Source: Chitinophaga sancti
GTDB taxonomy: Bacteria; Bacteroidota; Bacteroidia; Chitinophagales; Chitinophagaceae
Length of the DNA stretch: 64,000 nt
Assembly (NCBI RefSeq): GCF_034424315.1
Contig: NZ_CP139972.1
Span: 4,960,001 to 5,024,000, forward strand
Direction of reading: 5' to 3'
The translations under genes and the position numbers were made by a program. The notes under the pieces were generated by a model. It was not told the origin of the DNA and ran no database searches. It was given only the letters and a program-made list of their open reading frames with translations. Shown here piece after piece: positions 44,803 to 53,948 of this stretch. Each line of letters begins with the position of its first letter. The first letter of the stretch is position 1.

Positions 44803-46335
44803 TTATTCCAATTCTTTAACTAAATAGTCCTGAACATTTCTTTTCTCTGAGGAGAAATTGATACCTATAGCGATTTTCTTTCTTGCATCCATTTGATAGG
44901 GACGCAAGTATCCTTTCTCAAAGATCTGGTCTAGCGCCACATTCGCTGAGCTATTCAGTTTTAACTCTAATGCAAAAATATATCGATCAGTAAATACAAG
45001 CACATCGCACCTGCCGGTAGCACTGTGTACTTCACTGCGTACATCAAAACCTAAGCGCTTAAAGGAAAGATGAACAATAATATGAAAAATCGATTCGCTT
45101 TCTGCTTTCCAATGATCATAAGGAATCGTTGATAATAGTACATCCAATGCTTTGATCATTTGAGGCATATCATTTTTTTTCAATGATTCGCTCAAATCAT
45201 CTGTAACAGACATTGAGTCGTTACCCGGAAATACATTCCTGTAAGCACTCAGCAGCGCATCTGTCAGGCTTTCCCTAACTTCTGTATTTGGGTATCCTAA
45301 CTTATACAATCTATTATTAGAATTATATCCTTTAATAGTCAGATAGCCTGTTTGAAACAGTACGGGTATCACAGCAATATGTTCTACATTAAAACTACTC
45401 AGTGCATTTTCCCCAATATGTACATTTTCCAGATCATATTCCCTGTTTTGCTTCATAATGTTCACTAACCAGGTAGGCGTACCTGTATGAAACCAATAAT
45501 TCCTGAAATCACGACCATCCATATATTTCAGTAAAGAAAATGGATTGTACACACGTTCAGCTTCTTCATGCCAGGCATAACCATTATACCATGACTTCAA
45601 CTTTCCTAAAAAATCAGGCTGATGTTGCTGTATTTCTGCAATCTCATCCGCAAAGTCTCTCTCTAATTCCTGCTGGGTAATTCCGGCAATTGTGGCATAT
45701 TTTCGATGAATGGTGATATCGTTAAGATTATTTAAATCAGAAAAAATACTCACTTTAGGGAATCTGCTAACTCCGGTAATTAACAACAAACGAATATATG
45801 GGTCTGAATCCTTTAATACAGAATAAAAGCTCTTAAATATCGACCTGTTTTCTTCCACTTTTCCCAGATCATCCAGATAATCGGTGATAGGTTTATCATA
45901 TTCGTCAATCAGGATTACAACTTTTCCATTGGCAGAAGCCTTACGGATCAATTCTTCAAATCTTCCTTTTAAATGTTTGGATTCCAGTTCCACTCCCTGC
46001 TCTTTTGCCAAAATACCTATCTCAATACTAAGCGCTTCATATAGCCCTAATTTTTGATAGTCAAGCTTACTTAGCCTTAAATGTATTACTGGATGTTTTT
46101 GTTCCCAATTCCATTGATTATAGATCCAAAGGTCTTTAAATAATTCCCTGTTTCCACTAAATATCTCCTTAATGGTGGATAGCAACAGGGATTTCCCAAA
46201 TCGTCTGGGCCGGCTTAGAAAATAATAATTGCCAGATGCAATTAAGTTATATATTGATTGAGTTTTATCAATATATAAAAAATTCTCCTTTCTTATTTTC
46301 TCGAAGTCTTGTATACCTATCGGATATTTCCTCAT
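44803..46335 (-). CDS. AAA-ATPase-like protein with PD-(D/E)XK nuclease domain (DUF1703 type)
   Basis: A 510-aa protein. The N-terminal AAA-like ATPase opens with YPIGIQDFEKIRKENFLYID, has the Walker A-like SRPRRFGKSLLLS and Walker B VVILIDEYDKPI. The C-terminal nuclease-like domain has GRCDVLVFTDRYIFALELKL, giving the Asp...Glu-x-Lys pattern. This architecture is multi-copy in many Bacteroidota and is thought to be linked to mobile DNA, but its function is undetermined. A 300-bp part of this gene is duplicated at about 49,001-49,304. Confidence 0.88.
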   Translation of the reverse strand: MRKYPIGIQDFEKIRKENFLYIDKTQSIYNLIASGNYYFLSRPRRFGKSLLLSTIKEIFSGNRELFKDLWIYNQWNWEQKHPVIHLRLSKLDYQKLGLYEALSIEIGILAKEQGVELESKHLKGRFEELIRKASANGKVVILIDEYDKPITDYLDDLGKVEENRSIFKSFYSVLKDSDPYIRLLLITGVSRFPKVSIFSDLNNLNDITIHRKYATIAGITQQELERDFADEIAEIQQHQPDFLGKLKSWYNGYAWHEEAERVYNPFSLLKYMDGRDFRNYWFHTGTPTWLVNIMKQNREYDLENVHIGENALSSFNVEHIAVIPVLFQTGYLTIKGYNSNNRLYKLGYPNTEVRESLTDALLSAYRNVFPGNDSMSVTDDLSESLKKNDMPQMIKALDVLLSTIPYDHWKAESESIFHIIVHLSFKRLGFDVRSEVHSATGRCDVLVFTDRYIFALELKLNSSANVALDQIFEKGYLRPYQMDARKKIAIGINFSSEKRNVQDYLVKELE

Positions 46336-46651
46336 AAAAACAAAGTTAAAATAAATTCTATAACAAACAGGCTAAAGCGCAATCCGAATAAAGGTTTCAG
46401 GCACCATTCCTAATTGGATCTAATATACGATCAAGGAAAGCAATTGCATTTTCAAGGTAGCTTATAATCAATCAAGATAAATTTAATATAAAAACTAATT
46501 AATTTTCAATACCATAACACTTAACATAGATAGTTTAAACAAAGTATATCACATTAATTATCAGCAAATTAACAGAGGGATTTAAATTAATTATCGGTTA
46601 AATATTAGTCATAAAAATATAACCCAATATGTATGCCCTTTCCTTATTTTT

Positions 46652-46804
46652 ATGAGGATTTTCGAAAAAAGTATTGACACGTATACCGAAGATGATATGA
46701 CCATAATCCGCTGTAAAAAGCAGCGGTATGAGGTCTTCGACGAACTTTATGCGATAGAAAACCTCGATAATCTGAAAATATATATTACCAGGGAAGACGG
46801 TTAG
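46652..46804 (+). CDS. Possible 50-aa protein
   Basis: MRIFEKSIDTYTEDDMTIIR is followed by a charged strand-helix pattern to TAG. Codon usage looks coding and the acidic/basic balance is protein-like, but no homologue is known to me. It may be a small regulator. Confidence 0.35.
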   Translation: MRIFEKSIDTYTEDDMTIIRCKKQRYEVFDELYAIENLDNLKIYITREDG

Positions 46805-46899
46805 TATAACTAACGTGGTTATATGCTACGATTGATTAAGCCAGTCAGCACTACAAATGTTAGTTGAGGAGGTTTTGATTAAATGGAAATTCAGAATGA

Positions 46900-47076
46900 A
46901 TGAATAGCCATTCTATGCCCCATTTAGTCATTAAAAAAGCAAATGGAGAATGCATGTGGTTATATCTCAAACCAGGTAATCGCACCGCTTACATTAACTA
47001 TTTTAAAGACTTAAAGTCAGGGCTCGTTGAACGCCCGAATATACACCGGCAATATATAGTACTTCCTATTTTATGA
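46900..47076 (+). CDS. Possible 58-aa protein
   Basis: An ATG at 46900 starts a frame (MPHLVIKKANGECMWLYLKP...) that recalls N-terminal segments of small integrase-like or phage-type DNA-binding domains only loosely. A GAGGAGG site lies about 30 bases upstream, before a tiny preceding frame. Low confidence. Confidence 0.3.
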   Translation: MNSHSMPHLVIKKANGECMWLYLKPGNRTAYINYFKDLKSGLVERPNIHRQYIVLPIL

Positions 47077-47197
47077 CAATAGGATCAGAGCCGATGTGTA
47101 TTTTATTTAATACCATTGGCACTAAAGCCTCCATAGGTTTTCAATGAATGAGGGAACGGATCATGAGTAGATGGTCATTTTCCATTAAAATATGCCT

Positions 47198-47737
47198 CTA
47201 TTCTATCTGCAGCTCCCGCACCGTTTCATTTCCTGGCAAATCTACCGCCACTATCACAAGTTTTCCACCTGGTGGTACTGTGCTTACCTTATAAGACCAA
47301 TGCACGCCATTTCGGCTTAAAAGGGCCTTTCCCCGCTCCAGGATAACACCCCGGGCATCCTCCACTCTTACGTTCACCTCCGCTACCCTGAATTCATTCT
47401 TCGCTGTCACAACCACGGTCTCTGCTTCGAATTGAATATCCTGGATCTCGGGTGACTGATAAGCATCTCTGACCGCCATATTAAAGGCATTCTGCCCGGG
47501 GCCAGCCAGGGACTTATAATACGCCTTTATCTCGGGATCCATAATGACAGCCTTGGCATAAGCCACTGCCACTTTCATCTTATACCTGGCTTCTAACTGC
47601 TTTGTGGTAGGCTTCCCCTTCGAGGGGCCACGCTTTTTAGCGATGATGATCTGACCATTTCGTTCGTATATCACGAACTCATTGCCGAGTACACCCCGGA
47701 CTTTATCTAATAGTAAACTGTCCTTTACTATGGCCAT
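47198..47737 (-). CDS. Conserved-type Bacteroidota hypothetical protein
   Basis: A 179-aa protein without signal peptide. The N-terminal 60 residues contain KRGPSKGKPTTKQLEARYKM, a basic segment, then a helix pair ending SLAGPGQNAFNMAVRDAYQSPEI. The C-terminal half is beta-rich (VVVTAKNEFRVAEVNVRVED). ATG 47737 is used in place of a TTG nine bases upstream. The style matches small proteins common in Bacteroidota, but I know no function. Confidence 0.6.
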   Translation of the reverse strand: MAIVKDSLLLDKVRGVLGNEFVIYERNGQIIIAKKRGPSKGKPTTKQLEARYKMKVAVAYAKAVIMDPEIKAYYKSLAGPGQNAFNMAVRDAYQSPEIQDIQFEAETVVVTAKNEFRVAEVNVRVEDARGVILERGKALLSRNGVHWSYKVSTVPPGGKLVIVAVDLPGNETVRELQIE

Positions 47738-48303
47738 AGCAAACAATTTTGAGGTTACAATACAATGTTAGCTTTTTCTGGTGAGATATAGTCCTTCTTT
47801 AACATTAAATGAGTACTAAAATATTATTGTAAGATCACCAGAATATCGATTGGATATTGAGGTACTATTTTAGTGCTCTTTTAATGATCTCTAAACATCG
47901 TTATGTACGGCTCTCTGTCTTATACACGGTTCCTCCTCTTCTTATTCCATCTACCCCCAATTCAGGAATCAGGTCACAGGGAAGGCAACACCCCCCAGGA
48001 TTCAAAAAGTATAGAATTGCGCGTGTGTATGTAATTGTTGCGAGGCAGAAGAGATGCGGAGGGAAGTAATATCATTCACACATAAAGCAGCTATGGCAGG
48101 AGTACATACCAGAATTAAGGTATGACAGAAGGAGATTCATAATTTCCATGATGGCATTCATTACTACCTGGTGAGAAAGATGCTATAAAAAAGCAGGAGA
48201 GTTGATGGTTTCTTTTACCTAATTAGCAGGTGCTGAGAATTGCGCAAAAACCATTTCGTTTCCATCACCCACCCGGGAGGGAGTACCCTTTTTCGTCAGC
48301 CCC
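47738..48303. other. Spacer without recognised genes
   Basis: About 565 bases. It includes C-rich stretches near 47,930-48,000 but no convincing gene or RNA; a weak group II intron-like resemblance was rejected. Confidence 0.45.
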
Positions 48304-48966
48304 CTATTTATGCTTATAAATATTCCCTTTATAAGGCATATTATGTTCATCCAGTGGTAACAATCTCTTTTCTTTCAGTAACCATTTTCTGATCGGCGCT
48401 TTGTAACTGATCGGAATAAATTCTTTATCATATAACATAATGACAAAATCATTGTCCTGATGTGAGTCAATCAGAAACGTACGAGGCCTGATATTATTAA
48501 ACAGAATATTGATCTTAGTGATCTTACCGTTCACAGTAACCATCGCATCATCATTCAACAAAGCGGGTGTAGTAGCATCGTTAATGAAAACCTTTGCAAG
48601 CGTAAACTTCTTCACATCCTGTACAATAACCTGTACACGATTCTGACCGTCACCAACAGCAGCATTTTTCTTACTGATCACGCGCTCAGGTTTAATAAGG
48701 CTATCCTCATCAAATGGCCGGGTAATATGCAATTGCACTGTATCGTTATACACATACCATTTCCCGTAAAACGTATCTTTCACCAACTCGGTGAACATGT
48801 CATAGGTAAACGTGCTATCCTCGTGAAGATCCAGTTCTGAGAATGACCGTTGATGCTGAACAGCTGGGATATATTTTCCAGGCAACTTTACACCGCATCC
48901 TGTGAAGATCAAAACAAACATGGCAGACATGTATCTCCAATACCGATTAATAATAAGTTGTACCAT
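48304..48966 (-). CDS. Putative lipoprotein, 220 aa
   Basis: Starts MVQLIINRYWRYMSAMFVLIFTGC; the lipobox is FTGC with the Cys at about residue 24. The mature protein (VKLPGKYIPAVQHQRSFSEL...) is a beta-rich domain of unknown family. The 5' extension to a TTG at 49038 runs into the duplicated AAA-ATPase fragment and is rejected; ATG 48930 is another possible start. Confidence 0.6.
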   Translation of the reverse strand: MVQLIINRYWRYMSAMFVLIFTGCGVKLPGKYIPAVQHQRSFSELDLHEDSTFTYDMFTELVKDTFYGKWYVYNDTVQLHITRPFDEDSLIKPERVISKKNAAVGDGQNRVQVIVQDVKKFTLAKVFINDATTPALLNDDAMVTVNGKITKINILFNNIRPRTFLIDSHQDNDFVIMLYDKEFIPISYKAPIRKWLLKEKRLLPLDEHNMPYKGNIYKHK

Positions 48967-49000
48967 TGAGTCTAAATGCGTGATTATAAAATTTAAAATC

Positions 49001-49304
49001 TTCCAGGTAATCGGTAATAGGTTTATCATATTCGTCAATCAGGATCAAAAACCTTTCCATTGCCTGAAGCCCTACGGATCAATTCTTCAAATCTTCCTTT
49101 CAAATGGTTGGATTCCAGTTCCACTCCCTGCTCTTTTGCCAAAATACCTATCTCAATACTAAGCGCTTCATATAGCCCTGATTTTTGATAGTCAAGCTTA
49201 CTTAGCCTTAAATGTATTACTGGATGCTTTTGTTCCCAATTCCATTGATTATAGATCCAAAGGTCTTTAGATAATTCCCGGCTTCCACTAAAGATCTCTT
49301 TAAT
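49001..49304 (-). pseudogene. Duplicated fragment of the AAA-ATPase/nuclease gene
   Basis: About 300 bases nearly identical to 45,870-46,170 of the intact gene at 44803-46335, in the same orientation, including the Walker B region (here damaged by an indel) and upstream residues. Both ends stop abruptly. A relic of a second copy or of gene conversion. Confidence 0.85.
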
Positions 49305-49330
49305 GAATTTGAAACACCTCTGCCTAATAT

Positions 49331-51013
49331 TTAACGGGTCTTCACCTCTTTTGTGTTCCGGATAAATGATATTAACATATTGGGTCTATGGTACCAACCG
49401 GATTTTAATGCATTATTTATGCTAAATTCAATTTCACTTTCGGTATAATATTTCTTTAACAAGCCGGGTAGCTTTGGAATAGCTTCCATCGCTTCTTCTT
49501 CGTCCATATCATATGTAAGATCGGCCTTATTGAAAATCGTTTTCAAGAATTCTTTTTTATTGGCAAGAATGATCCTTTCAGCATATTCCAAAATAATGTT
49601 ATAAGGAGTATATTCATTGATATAATCTATCATTTTCCCATACTTATTATCGAATTCCAATAGTTTAAAAGAAAATTTTATTGCATCAAGGTTCTGGGAT
49701 GCCAATTGTCTTGCCCGTGATAAAACCTTACTGCGCCACTTCTTCTTCTCTTCCTCATTTGTTATCCTTGAATAAATAAAAAGAAAATCATCAAAATCAA
49801 ATGTATTAGGGAAAAGGTATTTTAATACCTCAGCTAGTTTATGTTCATCATTTTCAAGCGTCGCTATTTCTTTCAGGAATTGTAAATAGCGCAGATTATA
49901 TTCTTCTCGGAAATTACTTTTAATCTGTTCCCAGCAATATTTCTCTGCAAGCTTTACATGTCCGGAATTAATCAGGTTCTCTATCAGCAGCTCATTGTAA
50001 TCATTGTTAAAAGTGATAGGTTTAAAGACCTTGTAGTACGCATCAAACAAGTCATTATTTAATACAATTTTAAACAAGGTTTCTGTATATATTTTGCCGT
50101 GGTAAAATTTTGTTGGGTCACACGTGGTATATTGCTTTAGCAATTTATCGATCAAAGTTCTCCCTTTAGACGTTCCATTATATCCAATTGCTTTTTCGAG
50201 GAAGGATAAATAATTAATCCTCTGATCAAAGGTTTCTACGTCAATCTGGTCAGCAAAATAACCTAAGGCTAATTTCCAGTCATCTTCATGCTGCAATTCA
50301 TTTAGGGATATCAAAGCTTTGTCAAACAGGCTTTCCAGGTATTTAATCATCTTATTACTGGATGAGCTAAGCTTCCGCTGTATTTCCTCGTAGCTTTCTA
50401 CTATTGCATTAAAATTTTTAAATGATTCTACATCTGTCACACCCGAAAAATATTTTTCTACTATAGGAAGATGTATTTCTGTCCAGAGATCAACAATTTT
50501 TTTCACTTCTCCGGCCTCTATTTTCCTTTTATTTTTTATGACTGCCTTGACAGCATCCAGCGTAAGTTTCTTTACTTCCTGCGGAGTGTACTTGTTTTGC
50601 TGGCTTGAAAAATGATGGACAAAAGCAAGTTCCATATCCTTGTTCTTTATCAATATTTCTTTTACCCACTTCCGCAGCTCCCCGATATCAGCTTCATTTA
50701 CAAGTATGTCAAGCTTGTTTGATTTTTTTGGATTTCCCGGCAACTTCTTCTTCCCCTTTTTGCCAGTATAGAGAAACAATGCTATTTTATGTTGGCAGAA
50801 AGCTGCTTTGCTATCACAATCACAATCATGATGCAGGACTTCCTTTTTATCATTCAATGAAATAGTGACATCAAAGCTTACATCATTTTCATCGACATAG
50901 GCCTGATATTTATTTTTTTCAATTTCATCACATTCTCTTACGATACACTTTTCCGATCTTTTTACCAGATCTTTAGACAGTATGTTCTTATAATTATCAA
51001 TTGACAATTCCAT
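49331..51013 (-). CDS. SWIM zinc-finger protein
   Basis: A 560-aa protein. The N-terminal 100 residues form a SWIM domain: CDCDSKAAFCQHKIAL has the CxC...CxH zinc ligands. The remaining 450 residues are helical, Lys/Glu-rich and repeat-like, as in bacterial SWIM proteins that sit beside MoxR/SNF2 genes. No ATPase partner is present here. SWIM domains bind DNA or proteins; the role is unknown. Confidence 0.85.
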   Translation of the reverse strand: MELSIDNYKNILSKDLVKRSEKCIVRECDEIEKNKYQAYVDENDVSFDVTISLNDKKEVLHHDCDCDSKAAFCQHKIALFLYTGKKGKKKLPGNPKKSNKLDILVNEADIGELRKWVKEILIKNKDMELAFVHHFSSQQNKYTPQEVKKLTLDAVKAVIKNKRKIEAGEVKKIVDLWTEIHLPIVEKYFSGVTDVESFKNFNAIVESYEEIQRKLSSSSNKMIKYLESLFDKALISLNELQHEDDWKLALGYFADQIDVETFDQRINYLSFLEKAIGYNGTSKGRTLIDKLLKQYTTCDPTKFYHGKIYTETLFKIVLNNDLFDAYYKVFKPITFNNDYNELLIENLINSGHVKLAEKYCWEQIKSNFREEYNLRYLQFLKEIATLENDEHKLAEVLKYLFPNTFDFDDFLFIYSRITNEEEKKKWRSKVLSRARQLASQNLDAIKFSFKLLEFDNKYGKMIDYINEYTPYNIILEYAERIILANKKEFLKTIFNKADLTYDMDEEEAMEAIPKLPGLLKKYYTESEIEFSINNALKSGWYHRPNMLISFIRNTKEVKTR

Positions 51014-51444
51014 TTTTCTCTATATATAAAATTGTAAAATGTAAGCAAGTTCTCAAGATACTATTTACCCGGGCAAAAAGATCATCCATGGATGATAAAA
51101 GCTATATTTCTCTTTTCACCAAAGGATGTATAGCTCCCAATAAAGGCACTTCCCCTTCGGCAGTAGTAAAGGTCTTCTTCCACAGAAGTGCATTGACATC
51201 CTCCAGGTCAGGTACAAGATTTCTGCTTCCCCCGAGAACAGGTTGTAATTAAAAATGTGGGAAATAAATTTACAAATCCAGAATATCGTTCTTGTCTGTT
51301 TTAGCACTAATCCAGCGAAAAAAATATTTTATCCCTGCTCCTCAACTTTTGATCCTTATCCGTTGTTATGTAATTCAACGCCATGATTCAATATAATTAA
51401 TTAGTCATTGTTCCTCATTAAATATAACCTAAAACCTAAAAGAC

Positions 51445-52098
51445 ATGTTCCCAAGCGCTATTAAAGTAAAAAACGTAAACGTTTATCCTTATGCAAATTG
51501 GCCGGGTTACGGTGTAGGCCCTGCATTAACGAAAGTAATTGAAGGTGCCTCCGGCGTATATTCTGTAGGCACGCTGTTTACTAATGTAATGTATAATCTT
51601 AGCCTCAGTGGCGGCAAAGAGCTGGCCCCACTGGTTGTTCACGAAAGTTATGTGGCTATTGGCGAAACTGAGTATGGTGTACCGTTTACTTCCCATTGGG
51701 TATACTGTTTGCAAGCCGGTCCGGAGCCTACATTCGGTCTCACGATCAATGCTTATTATGTGCCTTTCCACTATGTGCCGGGCAGCTATTCAACACCTCC
51801 CTATTTCCCCATTGCCGCGCTTACAGATATTACCGTAAGCCAGCTTTTTGCACCACCGGCTATTGGTCAAAAACTGCTTATCGTCAATGGTACAGGTAAT
51901 ATTATTGCTACCAAGACCGGTACACCACATGAAATGGGAGTGGAGGTAACCAGTGGTCACCGTGTGAGCCCACTGGCAGTAGGTTTACAAGGTATTCTCA
52001 TTACCGGTAAAACGAAAGATGGACACCTTATTTCCTTTAATTCACTTACCTGCACAGATGCAGGAGAGCCAGCTGTATTCCTTCGTCAGCTTGCCTGA
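51445..52098 (+). CDS. Unknown 217-aa protein leading the AidA/PixA-like cluster
   Basis: No signal peptide or membrane segment. The protein is Gly/Pro/Tyr/Val-rich and probably all-beta (VYPYANWPGYGVGPALTKV, INAYYVPFHYVPGSY), ending with a possible jelly-roll-like half (LLIVNGTGNIIATKTG). I recognise no family. It precedes the decarboxylase by 250 bases with a strong hairpin between, so it may be expressed at a different level from the rest. Its composition fits a structural or inclusion-forming protein; that is inference. Confidence 0.65.
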   Translation: MFPSAIKVKNVNVYPYANWPGYGVGPALTKVIEGASGVYSVGTLFTNVMYNLSLSGGKELAPLVVHESYVAIGETEYGVPFTSHWVYCLQAGPEPTFGLTINAYYVPFHYVPGSYSTPPYFPIAALTDITVSQLFAPPAIGQKLLIVNGTGNIIATKTGTPHEMGVEVTSGHRVSPLAVGLQGILITGKTKDGHLISFNSLTCTDAGEPAVFLRQLA

Positions 52099-52124
52099 TT
52101 ACATCCATTTTTAAACATCATAAA

Positions 52125-52176
52125 TGTTAGAGAAAGTTCCGTCTCTTATTCCTAAAGCCGGAACTTTCCTCTAACA
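52125..52176 (+). terminator. Long hairpin between the 217-aa gene and the decarboxylase
   Basis: TGTTAGAGAAAGTTCCG pairs with CGGAACTTTcCTCTAACA (17 pairs, one bulged C), then GATGATTTTT. Strong terminator or attenuator; the decarboxylase operon then needs its own promoter in 52,177-52,349 or read-through. Confidence 0.75.
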
Positions 52177-52349
52177 GATGATTTTTCATTTAATTATTGT
52201 TTCCTGTGAGCATTTAACGGAACGCTGGGATTTTATTTATAAATACCACGTCTATTTTTTCGTAAACACCACTTCAACAATAATTTCCAGGTATTATCAT
52301 CTGGTATACCTGGTAGCGCACTGCATTAAAGAAAATAACTAATTGAAAA

Positions 52350-53948
52350 ATGAATGCTATGTCCCTAAATGAAATTGCTGGACCAGTTAACTATAACTCC
52401 TCTTATGTTCCCCTGCAAACAACTGAAAGTATTTCCTGTGAGGAAGCTTTTTCTACAAAAGCATTCAGGAATATATCGGAGGTAGTTGTCTCTTCCCTGG
52501 AACAATATCTGCAGAACATTGAGCCGGTAAGCGGTCTGGCGCTTACAGATCCTGCTATTCTTACCCAGAAGGCCAGAAGCCTTATGACAAATGCGTCAGA
52601 AGAAATTGCAGCATTTGATGAAAACCGTCTCAGAAAAATTATTGACCTGTATACAAAGACAGGGATACAGGTACATTCCAAAGGGTATATGGGCCGCCAG
52701 TTCTCAGGAGTACTGCCCTTATCCGGCGTGTTTGACCTGGTAAATGCCACTGTTAATCAGCCATCTTCTTTTTATGAAGCCGCACAACTGCCCAATGTCG
52801 CAGAGCGCATTATGCAGGAAGAGCTGAATAAGTATATCGGCTATCCTGAGGATACGTTTACCATGGTCACTACTTCTGGCGGCTCACTGGCTAACCTGAC
52901 CGCATTGCTGGCCGCCCGCAATTATAAATATCCTAATGTATGGAACAGTGGCCTGCATGGTATACAGCCAGAAGGAAGACCTGCTGTGGCCATTAGTGAA
53001 AATGCACATTACAGCATTAAAAGAGCCATTGGTATTATGGGCGTTGGTGAAGACCAGATTGTGAAGCTGCCTGTAAACGACAAAAACCAGATTGACAGCC
53101 GCAGGGTTCCGCTGATGCTTAAAAAAGCGAAGGAGCAAGGCCTTCATGTATTTTGCATGGTAGCTTCTGCCTGTACTACAGACACGGGTTCATTTGATCC
53201 GCTGGAAGAACTGAGTACCATTGCCCGCGAAAACAATATCTGGTTTCATGTAGATGGTGCCCACGGCGCCAGCCTTTTACTATCGGACAGTCACCGGTAT
53301 AAACTAAAGGGCCTGGAAAACGCAGATTCGTTTATATGGGACGCACATAAAATGCTGTTTACACCCGGTACCTGCACGCTGCTGTTTTATAAAGATAAAC
53401 AAAGAAGCTACGGCGCTTTCCGGCAGGACGCCAGTTATGTTTTTGAGAAAGAGGCAGACATTTACACTGCGCTGGATAGTGGTGAACAAAACTTTGAATG
53501 CACTAAAAGACCTTTGATTATGAATCTTTGGGTGTCCTGGGCGATGCATGGCAAAGCGGTATTTTCTCAAAAGATAGATCGTCTTTGTTACCTGGCTGCA
53601 GAAGCATATAATATACTGTGCAATGAAAATGATTTTGAGCTTGTTCACCAGCCGCAGGCAAATATTCTCTGTTTCCGGTATGTACCCGATAACCTGGACC
53701 CGGAAGTACATCCTCATTTTCAGTTAAATACCCGTAACAAAATAAAAGAAGAAGGTAGGTTCTTTATTTCCAAGGTGGAATTAAACGGGCAGGAAGTGCT
53801 GAGAGTTGTTTTCATGAATCATGAAATTGAAATGAAACATTTTCGCATGCTGCTGCAGGAAATAAGAAGAACAGGGCAGGACATAATTGCTGCCCAGAAT
53901 GGCCGTTCCGCCCAACACAAGCTCCATACTGCAATAAATATTTTATAA
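52350..53948 (+). CDS. PLP-dependent decarboxylase (group II type)
   Basis: A 532-aa pyridoxal-phosphate enzyme of the glutamate/aromatic amino acid decarboxylase fold. TTSGGSLANLTALLAARN is the phosphate/cofactor loop, WFHVDGAHGASLL carries Asp302 that holds the pyridine ring, and IWDAHKMLFTPG has the Schiff-base Lys334. Relatives decarboxylate aromatic amino acids, aspartate, glutamate or diaminobutyrate; the substrate here cannot be read from sequence. Its stop TAA is immediately followed by the ATG of the adenylate-forming enzyme, so the two likely act in sequence. Confidence 0.9.
   Translation: MNAMSLNEIAGPVNYNSSYVPLQTTESISCEEAFSTKAFRNISEVVVSSLEQYLQNIEPVSGLALTDPAILTQKARSLMTNASEEIAAFDENRLRKIIDLYTKTGIQVHSKGYMGRQFSGVLPLSGVFDLVNATVNQPSSFYEAAQLPNVAERIMQEELNKYIGYPEDTFTMVTTSGGSLANLTALLAARNYKYPNVWNSGLHGIQPEGRPAVAISENAHYSIKRAIGIMGVGEDQIVKLPVNDKNQIDSRRVPLMLKKAKEQGLHVFCMVASACTTDTGSFDPLEELSTIARENNIWFHVDGAHGASLLLSDSHRYKLKGLENADSFIWDAHKMLFTPGTCTLLFYKDKQRSYGAFRQDASYVFEKEADIYTALDSGEQNFECTKRPLIMNLWVSWAMHGKAVFSQKIDRLCYLAAEAYNILCNENDFELVHQPQANILCFRYVPDNLDPEVHPHFQLNTRNKIKEEGRFFISKVELNGQEVLRVVFMNHEIEMKHFRMLLQEIRRTGQDIIAAQNGRSAQHKLHTAINIL

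Larger units (their letters stand above)
46336..47197. other. Long spacer with two short open frames
   Basis: About 860 bases, AT-rich at the left. It holds two small possible genes (46652 and 46900, listed separately) and no other recognisable feature. Confidence 0.5.

Noticed and set aside
47857..48069. Frame and group II intron domain V-like words (TACACGGTTCC)
   Set aside because: The order of the stem halves is wrong for domain V and no maturase is near; the frame has no coding pattern.
48967..49038. N-terminal extension of the 220-aa lipoprotein
   Set aside because: It uses a TTG inside the duplicated ATPase fragment and places the lipobox too far in.
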